DNA of 64,000 nt from Mycobacterium sp. OTB74. GTDB lineage: Bacteria > Actinomycetota > Actinomycetes > Mycobacteriales > Mycobacteriaceae. A program made the translations under genes and the position numbers. Numbering within the stretch: position 1 is the first letter of the stretch; each line of letters begins with the position of its first letter. The notes under the pieces are model-generated. The model was not told the origin of the DNA and made no database searches. It was given only the letters and a program-made list of their open reading frames with translations. Location of the stretch: contig NZ_JARXVD010000023.1 in assembly GCF_029892685.1 (NCBI RefSeq), forward strand, positions 29,810-93,809, in the 5' to 3' direction. This document shows, one piece after another, positions 15,001 to 23,200 of the stretch.

Positions 15001-17206
15001 TGATCATCACGTGCCGAGGCGCCCAGCGATCCACCAACTCCGCCGGACACGCCTCACCGGCCACCACTAACGCTACCGGTCCCAAACCCACAGGCGAGAG
15101 CACGCCTGCCGCCGACGGGGTCTGGGTGAGCACGCTGACCTGTTCAGCGACCAGCAATGCGTGGAACTCGTCCGGTATGCGCGATACCGAATCGGGCACC
15201 ACCACCAACCGGCCGCCGTGCAACAGCGGACCCCAGATCTCCCACACCGAGAGGTCGAAGGCATACGAATGGCATTGTGTCCAAACGCCTTCCCCCGGAA
15301 AGTGGGCGGGCAGTGTCTCCATCAGTTGAGTGACGTTGTGGTGGGTGATGGCCACCCCCTTGGGCACCCCGGTGGTGCCCGAGGTGTAGATCAGGTACGC
15401 GATGTCACCCGGCGCCGGCAGGGGCCGTGGTGTGCAGGGTTGGCTCTCGATCGCGGGATCATCCACATCGATGACAAGCACATGGTGGCAGTCGAGCCTA
15501 GAGCACAGCCCCGCAGTAGTGATCACGGCGACCGGCGCGGCATCATCGATCATGAAGTCGACCCGTGCCTGCGGCAGCGCCGGATCGATCGGCACATAGG
15601 CCGCCCCAGCCTTGAGTACCGCCAACATCGCCACGATCGCCTCAGCCGACCGGGACAACAGCAGCGCCACACACTGTCCCGGGCCAGCGCCGCGTCCAGT
15701 CAGCAAGTGCGCCAACCGATTCGACGCCTCATCCAGTTCGCGATAGGTCATGGAGCGGGCGTCGAAGGTCAGCGCCGCCGCCTGCGGGGTTCGGGCCACC
15801 TGCGCGGCGAACAACCCGGGCAGCGCGACCGGCTCCGGCGGCGCCTGCGTCAGGACCGCACGATTGCCCAACTCATCAAGACGGGCGCGCTCACCCTCGT
15901 CGAGCACATCCACCGACGACAACCGCCGCCCCGGATCAGCGGCCATCACAACCAACACCCGCTCCAACCGGCCCGCTAAATCCGAGGTGTTGAAACGTGA
16001 AAACGGTTGCCCGGCACCGGCGGTAGTGAATGACTGCTCGTCACCGACGCCGAGAAAGAACAGCCCGAAGTGATCTACCGGGCCGTAGGTAGTGTAGGTC
16101 GCCGTCGTCGGAGCACCACCGAGCTCTAACGCGATTCTGGCCGGCACAAAATTGAGAACTACCCGATTCCTCGCCGGCCCTGGGCCGCGAAGGTTACCAG
16201 CACCCTCTTCGAGGAGGCGGACTGGAAACCGCTGATGTTTCAACGCTTCTCGCGTTCGGGTGTCCACGTGGTTGCAGAAATCGGCGATTGAAGATTCCGA
16301 CGATGGGTTCAATACCAGCGGAACAACCCCGGCAACCATCCCGGGAAGTAGCTTCGACCCAGGGTGCACTCGCCTGCTGACCGGGAAGTCGAGAACCACT
16401 TCCGAACCGCCAGCACCGAACCCACTCACCAGGAGTGCGCAGGCCGCCGTGAGAACCGATGTTCGACGGACACCCAACTCTTTGGACAGCGCTTTGATGC
16501 GGCCGACGACGGACGGGTCCAATTGAACCGACGCAGACGGCCAATACGATTCGCTTTCGCCCGCACCTCGGGGTAACTGATGATCCGGTGCGTGTCCCGC
16601 TGGAAGGTTCTCGCTCCAGTAGGCCCGATCTTCCAGATAATCGGCGGACGCTTCGTATTCCAATTCGCTGTTGACCAGATCCTGCAGCGAGCCGAAGAAC
16701 GCGGGAGGGACGGGCCTGCCAGAAACGACTGCGGAGTAGATGGCCGCAATCCGCCTGCCTACCAGCGCAATACCCGATCCGTCTGTGATGATGTGGTGGA
16801 AGCACCCGAACCAGTAATGCTCGTCCGCTCGCGTCCGAAATAGCGCGAATTTGAACAGCGGGCCGGTGAGCGGCATCAACGTACGTTGGATCGACTCAGC
16901 TATCCCACGTGCTTCCTGCACGGGATCGCGCGAGCCGCAGAGGTCATAGAAGGCCAACTCGACGTCCGGGTTGTCGATCGCCCGCTGGAAGACCTGGCCA
17001 TCAACCTCGAAGAAGGTGGCCCTGAATGGTTCGGCCTCTTGCAGTGCTTGCCGGATCGCCCGCTCGAGGTGATCGCGTACTACGGTCCCATCGATTCTCA
17101 CGAAGAGACCGAGCTGCCATTCCGTACCGGAGTGACCTAATTCCTGACCCAGCCATATATCCAGCTGGCCGCGCGTCAATGGAACCGCGCCGTCGTCAAG
17201 CTCCAT
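1..17206 (-). CDS. Non-ribosomal peptide synthetase NRPS3 (partial, C-terminus outside window)
   Basis: Open from an ATG at 17206 (GGGGG-rich ribosome site just upstream) to the left edge, 5735 complete codons. Domain order, rough genome positions: N-terminal EntF-like C (17206-15910), A1 (15840-14370), T; LCL-type C (14075-12730), A2 split by an N-methyltransferase (12640-9920; SAM motif VLEIGVGTG near 11090), T with GGHSL; LCL C (9620-8250), A3 (8210-6740), T, E (6480-5130; HHLAVDGVSW); C of the PLTPLQQGLLF type (5060-3780), A4 (3720-2260), T; LCL C (1960-640), A5 cut at the edge. Pocket codes read by eye: A1 DLWTVAWMGK, A2 DFWTVGVMWK, A3 and A4 both DVWSMAGMCK; I cannot assign residues to these. 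A3-T and A4-T are near-identical copies. The gene begins 78 bp after NRPS2 on the same strand, so it is probably co-transcribed. Its N-terminal C resembles that of NRPS1, so it may receive an acyl or peptidyl chain in trans. No TE or reductase domain is visible here. Confidence 0.95.
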   Translation of the reverse strand, partial: MELDDGAVPLTRGQLDIWLGQELGHSGTEWQLGLFVRIDGTVVRDHLERAIRQALQEAEPFRATFFEVDGQVFQRAIDNPDVELAFYDLCGSRDPVQEARGIAESIQRTLMPLTGPLFKFALFRTRADEHYWFGCFHHIITDGSGIALVGRRIAAIYSAVVSGRPVPPAFFGSLQDLVNSELEYEASADYLEDRAYWSENLPAGHAPDHQLPRGAGESESYWPSASVQLDPSVVGRIKALSKELGVRRTSVLTAACALLVSGFGAGGSEVVLDFPVSRRVHPGSKLLPGMVAGVVPLVLNPSSESSIADFCNHVDTRTREALKHQRFPVRLLEEGAGNLRGPGPARNRVVLNFVPARIALELGGAPTTATYTTYGPVDHFGLFFLGVGDEQSFTTAGAGQPFSRFNTSDLAGRLERVLVVMAADPGRRLSSVDVLDEGERARLDELGNRAVLTQAPPEPVALPGLFAAQVARTPQAAALTFDARSMTYRELDEASNRLAHLLTGRGAGPGQCVALLLSRSAEAIVAMLAVLKAGAAYVPIDPALPQARVDFMIDDAAPVAVITTAGLCSRLDCHHVLVIDVDDPAIESQPCTPRPLPAPGDIAYLIYTSGTTGVPKGVAITHHNVTQLMETLPAHFPGEGVWTQCHSYAFDLSVWEIWGPLLHGGRLVVVPDSVSRIPDEFHALLVAEQVSVLTQTPSAAGVLSPVGLGPVALVVAGEACPAELVDRWAPRHVMINWYGPTETTMGPAWTTPLKPGRGVVPIGSPVPGAALFVLDAWLRPVPSGVVGELYVAGRGVGVGYVGRAGLTGSRFVACPFGAPGLRMYRTGDLVCWGADGQLRYLGRADEQVKIRGYRIELGEVEAALVAYPPVETAAVIVREDRPGDKRLVGYVTGDSASLDPVSMRAALADRLPEFMVPAAVVVLDVLPLTVNGKLDKRALPAPEYQDRAGYRAPSTLTEEILAGIYAQVLGLDRVGVDDSFFELGGDSLSAMRLIAAVNTGLDLRPSVRALFEAPTVAQLAARVGAGADRLEPLVAAERPAAVPLSFAQSRLWFLNRFEGRVATYNMPVAYRICGHLDVDALGAALSDVVGRHESLRTLFAAVEGVPQQVVIDSDRADFGWQVVDATGWSVGELDRAVEEVTLHRFDLAVEIPLRARLFRVGNDEHVLVAVLHHIAGDGWSITPLTRDLGIAYAARCTGQGPGWADLAVQYVDYTLWQRGQFGDLGDGDSLIAGQLSYWMQALAGLPQRLALPTDRPYPQVADYRGASVAVDWSPDLQHKVARLAREHNVTSFMVVQAALAVLLGRLSASSDVAVGFPIAGRRDQALDELVGFFVNTLVLRVDLAGDPTLAELLAQVQQRSLAAFENQDVPFEVLVERLNPTRSLAHHPLIQVMLGWQNFPGYDNDDLAHGLNLGDVQVSELSADTRSARMDLVFFLGDRWTEAGDPAGIGGRVEYRTDVFDEATIETLARQLERVLVALTADPGQRLSSVDVLDEAERARLDEFGNRAVLSGPAPVGVTVPEVFVAQVARAPGAVALTCGGRSWSYRELDEASNRLAHWLTECGARPGATVAVLFSRSAEAIVAILAVLKTGAAYVPIDPASPTARIGFMLADAAPIAVVTTAELRSRLDGHDVSVIVDVDDPVIRSQLATPLPMPAADNMAHIIYTSGTTGVPKGVAVTQRNVTQLFDSLQIGVELAPGQVWSQCHSYAFDFSVWEIWGALLHGGRLVVVPDAVARSADDFHALLVGEKVSVLTQTPSAVAVLPTEGLESTALVIGAEPCSLELVDRWAPGRVMVNVYGPTETTMWLCKSAPLTVGSGAPPIGAPTAGAAFFVLDKWLRPVPAGVVGELYLAGRGVGVGYWRRGGLTATRFVACPFGGSGARMYRTGDLVSWGPDGQLRYLGRADEQVKVRGYRIELGEVQAALTAHPRVGQAVAVTHTTTAAAGDGVSDKQLVGYVVLDREMMLVREPEREAQLVEQWHGLYEGLYSGSTFTEGAPAAALGEDFAGWHSSYTGAPIPLGQMHEWQAATVDRILALQPQRVLEIGVGTGLLLAQVAPACEQYWGTDFSAPTIQTLQAAVAAQPWGDRVRLRVQPADVAEGLPAGHFDVVVLNSVVQYFPSAGYLLDVLAVAMRLLAPGGALFIGDVRNLSLLREFTTGVMCADTSTGEDTAAVMRERVRREMLAEQELLLAPEFFAALPQHLPDIAAVDVQLKRMGAVNELSGYRYEVVLRKAPVPVRSAADLPSEPWQRFGSLVKLREYLRSHHRPELRVTGVPNAAVWPDVALARALARAGDRVRVTELRAGVSVLDAVLPHQCHLLGQELGYATAVTWSPTAGWVDLIYTRIPEPANGAALPVLSDLYLPSAARNGSLAGTVNDPSAIERSAELRDFVAARLPEFMVPAAIMVLGSLPVTVNGKLDRKALPAPEFVSGVAYRAPRDPRERLLAALFGEVLGATRVGIDDSFFDLGGHSLSATRLISRVRAELGVEVPIRVLFDAPTVAGLAEWISTHAGERVGAALTVQQRPAVLPLSFAQSRLWFIDQLQGPSPVYNMAVALRLTGHLDTDALGAALADVVGRHESLRTVIAAPEGIPRQVVLSPDQLDFGWEIVDSRGWPEGQLDAAIDAAVCHAFDLAVEIPLRARLFRVGDGAHVLVAVLHHIAGDGWSIAPLTRDLGVAYAARCVGQAPGWADLPVQYVDYTLWQRAQFGDLDDGDSLIAGQLAYWQNALAGLPDRLALPTDRPYPQVADYRGASVEVDWSPDLQQRVARLAREHNVTSFMVMQAALAVLLGTLSASSDVAFGFPIAGRRDQALDELVGFFVNTLVLRVDLTGDPTVAEVLAQVQQRSLAAYENQDVPFEVLVEKLNPTRSLAHHPLIQVTLAWENLPGLGADPAEGLVLGDLEVARIPVNTQAAQMDLVFLLGDRWTEAGDPAGIGGRIQYRTDVFDEASVAALVGRLGRVLVAMTADPGRRLSSVDVLDAGERAGLDGWGNRAVLSGPAPEPVSVPELFAAQAARTPQAVAVTSEGRCMSYGELDEASNRLAHLLVGCGAGPGRCVGVLLERSARAVVALLAVLKAGAGYVPIDPGLPGSRVGFVLDDAAPIVVITTAGLADRVGGHDVLVVDVDDPAIGSQPCTPLPVPSPGEVAYLIYTSGTTGVPKGVAVTHGSVTGLLVSWAGALPMGPDQVWSQCHSLAFDVSVWEIFGALLHGGRVVVVPDEVVRSPQDLQALLVAEGVTVLSQTPSAVAALDPAVLGSVALMVAGEACPAEVVDAWAPGRVMVNGYGPTETTMCVSMSAPLAAGSGVPPIGSPVAGAALFVLDGWLRPVPAGVVGELYVAGAGVGVGYWRRAPLTGSRFVACPFGVPGSRMYRTGDLVSWGADGQLRYLGRVDEQVKIRGYRIELGEIRTVLAGLDGVEQAVVIAREDRSGDKRLVGYVTGDVDTGAARAALVDRLPEFMVPSAIVAIDALPLTVNGKLDRKALPAPEYQDRAGYRAPSTLTEEILAGIYAQVLGLERVSTDQSFFELGGDSILSMQVVARARAAGVVFRPRDVFVEQSVAGLARVATVLDGDGEAVDEGIGPLLTTPIISWLHDVEGPVDEFNQSVLIQAPVGVSEADVLVVLQAVLDRHAMLRMRVEDDGAGAWLLSVPESGSVDARTCLHTVDVLTDDAVIEARSRLNPAAGVMVSALWSAATGQLLVIVHHLAVDGVSWRILLEDLNLVWVQHRGGQPVVLPAPRTSFARWAQVLVEHAYRPEVVNTAECWRQIAAVPAALPAVRPEVDSYANAGSLSTELDVETTRMLLGEVPAAFHAGINDVLLIAFGLALTEFLGTAGAPVVIDAEGHGRQEELADVDLSRTVGWFTTKYPVALTVGGLDWGQVAAGDVNLGPIVKGAKEQLRALPDGVTYGLLRYLNCDVDLAGADPAIGFNYLGRMGAGEVSADLWRVAQDGGALTGVAAAVPMPLAHTVELNAGTVDTVDGPRLRAGWTWALSALDHVQVTRLSGLWFDALAGICAHVRGGGGGLTPSDIAPARLTQCQIDDLGAQYRVADILPLTPLQQGLLFHANVAHSSGDDDVYAVQLDLTLSGRLDHHRLRDAVQSVVSRHPNLAARFVDRFEVPVQILSTQPELPWQYVDLSRDGLDRNERIVRLCAGERAVVCDLANESPMRAVLIRTGVDEHRLVLTSHHIVLDGWSLPIVLGEVFAGYYRQRLPAPVPFRRFVDWLADRDVDGARAVWGEVLAGVDAPTLVGPPDRVGPGPRATAMFGLSEQTTAAVAELARSCQTTVSTVLQAAFAQLLMGLTGRSDVVFGAVVSGRPAEVAGVDAMVGLLINTVPVRARIEPTTTTADLLAQLHKVRNQTLDHEHLGLNEIHHLSGHHQLFDTAFVYENYPINTTTMASTDDLTITELTNHEYNHYSLTIQAMPGDVLNLRIQYRTDVFDEASVAALVGRLGRVLVAMTTDPAQRLSSVDVLDDVERAALAVLGNRAVLMQTPPEPVSVPGVFAAQAARTPQAVAVTSEGHCMSYGELDEASNRLAHLLVGCGAGPGRCVGVLLERSAEAIVALLAVLKAGAGYVPIDPGLPGSRVGFVLDDAAPIVVITTAGLADRVGGHDVLVVDVDDPAIGSQPCTPLPVPSPGEVAYLIYTSGTTGVPKGVAVTHGSVTGLLVSWAGALPMGPDRVWSQCHSLAFDVSVWEIFGALLHGGRVVVVPDEVVRSPQDLQALLVAEGVTVLSQTPSAVAALDPAVLGSVALMVAGEACPAEVVDAWAPGRVMVNGYGPTETTMCVSMSAPLAAGSGVPPIGSPVAGAALFVLDGWLRPVPAGVVGELYVAGGGVGVGYWRRAPLTGSRFVACPFGVPGSRMYRTGDLVSWGADGQLRYLGRVDEQVKIRGYRIELGEIRTVLAGLDGAEQAVVIAREDRSGDKRLVGYVTGDVDTGAARAALVDRLPEFMVPSAIVAIDALPLTVNGKLDRKALPAPEYQDRAGYRAPSTLTEEILAGIYAQVLGLERVSTDQSFFELGGDSLSAMRLIAAVNAGMDAALAVRTVFEAPTVAQLAPRIRAGEGQLKPLVAVERPAVVPLSFAQSRLWFLDQLQGPTAVYNMPVALRLTGPLDADALGAALGDVVGRHESLRTLIEAPSGVARQRVHEADGADFGWQIVDATGWSEIQLDDAIDAVVGHLFDISTEIPLQSRLFRIADGEHVLVAVVHHIAADGWSIAPLVADLGMAYASRCVGQSPDWADLPVQYVDYTLWQRAQFGDLADSGSPIAGQLAYWQHALAGLPDRLALPTDRPYPQVADYRGASVAVDWPADLQQKVARLAREHNVTSFMVVQAALAVLLGTLSASSDVAVGFPIAGRRDPALDELVGFFVNTLVLRVDLTGDPTVAELLAQVQQRSLAAYENQDVPFEVLVERLNPTRSLAHHPLIQVMLAWQNLPAGTNDPSSVGVASGDLAISPMPVNTQTARMDLSFSLAERQTEAGDPAGIGGRVEYRTDVFDEASVESLARRLERVLVAMTTDPAQPLSSVDVLDDGERAALDVLGNRAVLTQAPPEPVSVPELFTAQVARTPEAVAVTSGHLSMTYCELDEASNRLAHLLIDRGVCAGGCVALLLERSAHAVVTMLAILKTGAAYLAIDPALPQARVDFMLSDADASAVITAAGLADRLDGHHVLVIDVDDSAIQSQPRTPLPAPAPDDIAYLIYTSGTTGAPKAVALSHRNLAHLADSPPIGLPAAQVW
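2155..3916. repeat. NRPS3 repeat copy a: near-identical to 6631-8392 (offset 4476)
   Basis: Covers the end of the T domain, the whole A4 domain and the last part of the preceding C domain (on the minus strand). Sequence is almost identical to the A3 region at a constant offset of 4476 bases, with a divergent patch at about 3690-3830. The condensation domains in front of the two A domains are of different types, so the copying concerned A-T and not whole modules. Confidence 0.9.
6631..8392. repeat. NRPS3 repeat copy b: near-identical to 2155-3916
   Basis: Partner of the repeat at 2155-3916; encodes A3 plus flanks. Both A domains have the same pocket code DVWSMAGMCK, so they should load the same residue. 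The T domain next to it differs downstream, because this copy continues into an epimerase domain and the other does not. Confidence 0.9.
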
Positions 17207-17284
17207 CTGACCCCCAATCCGCACGCTTAACCCAACAGCCGACCCGCGGGCTGTTCGCTCAGACTCAACGTCATCGGCGCGGTT

Positions 17285-20200
17285 TTAAAGGTCGCCACCC
17301 GAACCCACGACGGGGCCGTCGTTCTCCGAGTCGGGCTGTCCGCCTACCCGCCGGCCGAGACTTCTGGCCGTTGGGGCATCGAACAAGGTGGGCAGAGTCA
17401 GCTCGACTTCGAGGGTTGCGTTGATCGCGGCGACTACCCGCATCGCCGAAATCGAATCGCCACCCAGATCGAAGAACGAGTCATCCGCCCCGACTCGATC
17501 CACGCCCAACACGTGGCCGTAGATGCAGCACAAGATCTGTTCAACGTCGGTGGACGGTTCGCTGTAACCGACTGCGGTGTCGCGTTTTTCGAGCGTCGAG
17601 GAAGCCGCCACCCGTGGCCCGTCCCAAGAGCCCAGTGGGGCCAGCTGCTGGCCAGGATCGGTCGCCATGGCCACCAGCGCCTGGTCGAGGTACCCGATCA
17701 GTCGCCGAATGCTGTTGTCGTCGAACACATCTGTTCGATACTGGATCCGAAGGTCCAGCTCGCTGCCCGGCACGGCTTGGACCGTGAGCGGGTAGTGGTA
17801 GTAGTCGCGACTGTCGACGTCGGTGACCGACAACCCGTCCGCACCCGACAACACTGACGTGTCGGTTGGATAGTTCTCGTAGACGAAGACTGTGTCGAAC
17901 AGTCTGTCCTGGTCGGCGATTCGGTGAATCTCGTTGAGCCCCAAATGCTCGTGCTCAAGTGTGCGACCTCGGCTGTCCTGCAGCTGATCGAGCAGACCAA
18001 CGATGGTGGTGTCGGGAGAGATATTCACCCGCATTGGCACCGTGTTGATCAACAGGCCCACCATCGCATCCGCGCCGGCCACCTCGGCCGGCCGACCCGA
18101 AACCACCACACCGAAAGCGACATCACGCTGGCCGGTCATGGTCGACAGCAACTGCGTCCAGGCAGCCTGCAACACCGTGCTGACGGTGGTGTGGTGGGTA
18201 CGCGCCAGCTCGTTCAACGCCAGCGTGGTCTGTTCCGAAACCCGAAGCGAGGTAACGTTTCGCGGCCCCACCCCCAGGTCCGACGGGCCGACCAAGGTCG
18301 GAGTATCGAAGCCCGCCAACACTTCTCGCCACGCGTCGCGGGCAGCATCGAGGTCCCGGTCAGCCAGCCAACCGACGAACCGGCGGAACGGCACCGGCGC
18401 CGGCAACCGCTGCCCGTAATACCCGGCGAACACCTCCTGCAACAACACCGAGAGCGACCAGCCGTCCAGCACGATGTGGTGATTGGTCAGAACAAGGCGG
18501 TGCTGATCGGGTGCGATGCGGATCAACATCGCCCGGAAGGCCGTCTGCTCGGCGAGATCACAGACCGCAACGCGCTCGGACGCGCACAACCGCTCGATTT
18601 GCTCATCGCGGTCCCGGGCCTCACGGCTGAGGTCGACGTACTGCCATGGGACCACCGGATCGGCCGGAATGACCTGGACGGGCTCGTCGAAGTAGATTCC
18701 CCGGTCGCTGCGCTCCTGCCCACCGGCCGGCTCACAGAACCGCGCCACCAAATTGGGGTGGCGTTCGACCGCGGCCTGCACGGCCTCTTGCAGCCGGTAC
18801 CGATCGAGTCGGCCGTTCAACGTGACGCCCATCTGCACCGCATACACATCGTCGCCAGAACTGTGAGCGACGTTGGCGTGGAACAACAATCCCTGCTGCA
18901 GCGGTGTCAACGGCAGAACGTCGTCGACATCGTGTGCCTGGCACAGGTCGTCGATCTGCTGCTGAGTCAGGCGGGCGGGCGCGATATCCGATGGCGTCAA
19001 TCCGCCACCGCCGCCGTGCACATGCGCGCAGATACCGGCCAACGCGTCGAACCACAACCCGGACAGGCGGGTGACCTGTTCCTGGTCAAGGGCTGACAGA
19101 GCCCACGTCCACCCGGCCCGCAGGCGCGGGCCGTCGACAGTTTCGACCGTGCCGGCATTGAGTTCGACAGTGTGCATCAACGGCATTGGGACAGCCGCGG
19201 CGGCGCCCGTCACCTTCCAGCCGTCCTCACGCATCTCCCAGATGTCACCTGACGCCTGGCCGCCACCGCCACTCATACGACCGAGATAGTTGAACCCAAT
19301 CGCCGGGTCCGAGCCGGTCAGATCGACATCACTGTTGAGGTAGCGCAGCAGACCGTAGGTCAGACCGTCCGGCAGCGCCCGCAACTGCTCCTTGGCGCCC
19401 TTGATGACCGGCCCCAGATTCGCGTCGCCGGCAAGCACCTGACCCCAATCCAACCCACCGACGGTCAACGCCACCGGGTACTTGGTGGTGAACCAGCCCA
19501 CCGTGCGCGACAAATCGACATCGGCGATTTCTTCTTGGCGCCCATGGCCTTCCGCGTCGATGACGACCGGAGAGCCTGCGGTGCCCAGGAATTCGGTTAG
19601 CGCCAGCCCGAACGCGATCAACAGAATGTCGTTGATCCCGGCATGGAACGCTGCCGGCACCTCCCCCAGCAACATCCGGGTCGTCTCGACATCCAGCTCG
19701 GTCGACAAGCTCCCGGCATTGGCATAGGTGTCGATCTCGGGTTGAACCGCAGGCAACGGTGCGGGCACCGCCGCGATCTGCCGCCACGCCTCCGCCGTAT
19801 TCACGACCTCCGGCTCATACGCGTGCTCGGCCAAGATCGACGCCCACCGCGCGAACGATGTACGCGGCGCAGGTAATTCGGCCGGCTGCCCGCCGTGGAG
19901 CTGGGCCCACGCAAGGTTGAAGTCCTCCAACAAGATTCGCCACGACACACCGTCAACAGACAAGTGGTGCACGATCATCAGCAACTGACCGACAGAGGGC
20001 GCCCACAGCGCACTGACCATCGCCCCAGCCGCGGGGTTCAGCCGTGCTCGGGCCTCGATGACCGCGTCGTCCGACAACACGTCAACGGTGTGCAAGCAGG
20101 TGCGGGCATCCACCGACCCGGCCTCAGGCGCCGTCAGCGACCAGCCCCCAGCACCGTCGTCCTCGACCCGCATGCGCAGCATGGCATGGCGATCCAGCAC

Positions 20201-23200
20201 CGCTTGGAGCACCAACAGCGCATCAGCCTCGGTCACCCCGACCGGAGCCTGAATCAACACGCTCTGGTTGAACTCATCGACCGGACCCTGAACATCGTGC
20301 AGCCACGAGATGATCGGGGTCGCCAGCAGCGGGCCGACGCCTTCGTCGACCTCATCAGCGTCGCCGTCACCGACCGTCGCAACCCGGGCCAGACCAGCTA
20401 CCGTCTGTTCGACGAAGATGTCGCGCGGCCGGCACGACACGCCAGCGGCTCGCGCCCGCGCCACCACCTGCATCGACAAGATGCTGTCGCCGCCCAACTC
20501 GAAGAACGACTCGTCCACACCGACCCGCTCCAGGCCCAACACCTGCGCGTAGATCCCGGCCAGGATCTCCTCCACCGCATTCGACGGAGCGCGGTAGGAA
20601 TCGACGTCCTGATACTCCGGCGCCGGCAAGGCCCGGGTGTCCAATTTGCCGTTCACCGTCAACGGCAACGCATCGATGGCCACGATCGCCGAGGGCACCA
20701 TGTACGACGGCAACCGATCACCCAATGCGGCGCGCGCGGCGGCGGTGTCCACATCGCCGGTCACATACCCCACCAGACGCTTGTCACCCGCACGGTCCTC
20801 GCGGGCGATCACCACCGCCTGCACAACACCATCCAATTCGCTGAGCGCAGATTGGATTTCGCCGAGTTCGATCCGATACCCGCGAATCTTGACCTGCTCA
20901 TCGGAGCGTCCCATGTAGCGCAGCTCACCGTCGGCGCCCCACGCCATCAGGTCGCCGGTGCGATACATCCGCGCCCCGGGCTCGCCGAACGGGCAGGCCA
21001 CAAAGCGAGTGGCGGACAACCCTGCCCGGCCGATGTAACCGTCGGCGACCCCGCCGCCGGCCACATACAACTCGCCGACCACTCCCTGCGGCACCGGCCG
21101 CAACAAGGTGTCGAGGACGAAGAAGCCGAGGTGGCCCAGCGGCACACCGATGGGGCTGACCGCGCTGTCGGCATCGTCGGCCACGATCTCCCGGAACGAC
21201 GCATGCACCGTCGTTTCCGTGATGCCGTACATGTTGATCAACCGCGGCGAGCCCGGAGGATGATTCTCCAGCCACGCCCGCATCCGTTGTGGTTCAAGCG
21301 CTTCCCCACCGAACACCACAGCCTCGAGCTTCAGTTCGGCACCAAGCTCGGGGTTTGCGGCGTCTGCGGTCTGCAGCGCATAGAACGCCGATGGCGTTTG
21401 ACTCAGGACACCGACCTGCTCGGACACCAGCAGGGCGTGCAGATCTTCCGGCGAGCGCACCACCGCATCGGGGACCACGACCACGCGGCCGCCGAAGAGC
21501 AGAGCGCCCCAGATCTCCCACACCGAGAAGTCGAATGCCAGGGAATGGCACTGCGACCAGACGAGCCCGGTGAGGTCCATGTCGGCGTCCAAGGTCTGCA
21601 GCAGACGAATCACGTTGCGATGCGGAATCGCCACACCCTTGGGTTTTCCGGTGGTGCCGGAGGTGTAGATGATGTACGCGATGTCGTCCGCGCCCGGCTC
21701 CGGCAGGGCTACGGTGGTATCGACAGAGGGGTCGATCAGCTCGTTCGCATCGATAACCGAAATACCTTGCCCGTCAAGCAGTTCCGCCAGTGCGGCGGTG
21801 GTAACCGCGGCCACCGGCTTGGCATCGCCGAGCACGAACTGGCGCCGCGACTCGGGCACCGCGGGATCGATCGGAACGTAGGTGGCTCCGGTCTTGACCG
21901 CCGCCACCATGGCCACGATCGCCTCGGCCGAACGCGGCAACAGCAGCGCCACCCGTTGTCCTGGCCCAGCACCGCGACTGGCCAACACGCGCGCGGCCCG
22001 ATCGGCCGCCTCGTCCAGTTCGCGGTACGTCATCGACGAGCCCTCGAAGGTGACCGCCAACGCGTCTGGGGTGAGCGCCGCCTGGGTGGCGAACCTGGAC
22101 GCGATCGATTCCGCACTGCTGACCGACTCGGTCAGCACCGCCCGGTTCCCGACTTGGTCGAGGCGGGCGTGCTCGGCGGCATCCAGAACATCCAGCGCCG
22201 AAAGGTGTTGCGCCGGATGCGTGGTCAACTCTTCGAGCACCCGCTGCAACCGGTCGACCAGTGTCTGGACGCTGGCGGCATCGAATACGTCGGTGCGGAA
22301 TTCCACACCCCCACCGATCCCGGTGGGTTCGCCGGCCTCGTTCCAACTTTCGGCGAGGTTGAAGGTGAGATCCATGCGGGCTGTCTTGGTGTCCACCACC
22401 ATCGGTTCGACCTGCAGATCACCCAGTGACAATCCGGCGGCGTCGCCGGCCTGCCAACCAAAGTTCTGCCACGCCAACACAACCTGCACCAGCGGATGAT
22501 GCGCCATACTGCGGGTCGGCTTGAGCCGCTCGACCAGCACCTCGAACGGCACGTCCTGATGCTCGTATGCAGACAGGCTGCGTCGGCGCACCTGGGCCAG
22601 CAGATCGGCGAAGGTGGGATTACCACTCAGGTCGACGCGCAACACCAACGTGTTGACGAAGAAACCGACGAGCTCATCAAGAGCGGTGTCACCGCGACCG
22701 GCGATCGGGAAGCCCACTGCCACATCGTTGTTGGCGCTGAGGTTCGACAGCAGCACCGCGAGAGCGGTTTGCAGGACCATGAAGGGGGTCGCGTTGTGCT
22801 CGCGCGCCACCTGGGTGACCTGTTGCTGCAACTCGGCCGGCCAGTCCACGTCGATGCGGGCACCACGGTAATCCGCCACCAAGGGATAGGGCCGGTCAGT
22901 GGGTAGCTGCAACTGCTCCGGCATACCCGCCAGGGCGTCTTCCCAGAACGCCAACTCCGCCGCGATCCGGCTGTCGGGATCGGACAGATCACCCAGCCGC
23001 GAACGCTGCCACAGTGTGTAGTCGACGTACTGCACCGCCAGATCCGCCCAGCCGGGAACCTCCCCGGCCGACCGGCTCGCATACGCGACACCGAGGTCAC
23101 GCACCAGCGGCGCGATGGACCAACCGTCAGCTGCGATGTGGTGGACCACAGCCACCAGCACATGCTCATCGGCTCCGACCCGGAAAAGCTGAGCCTGCAT

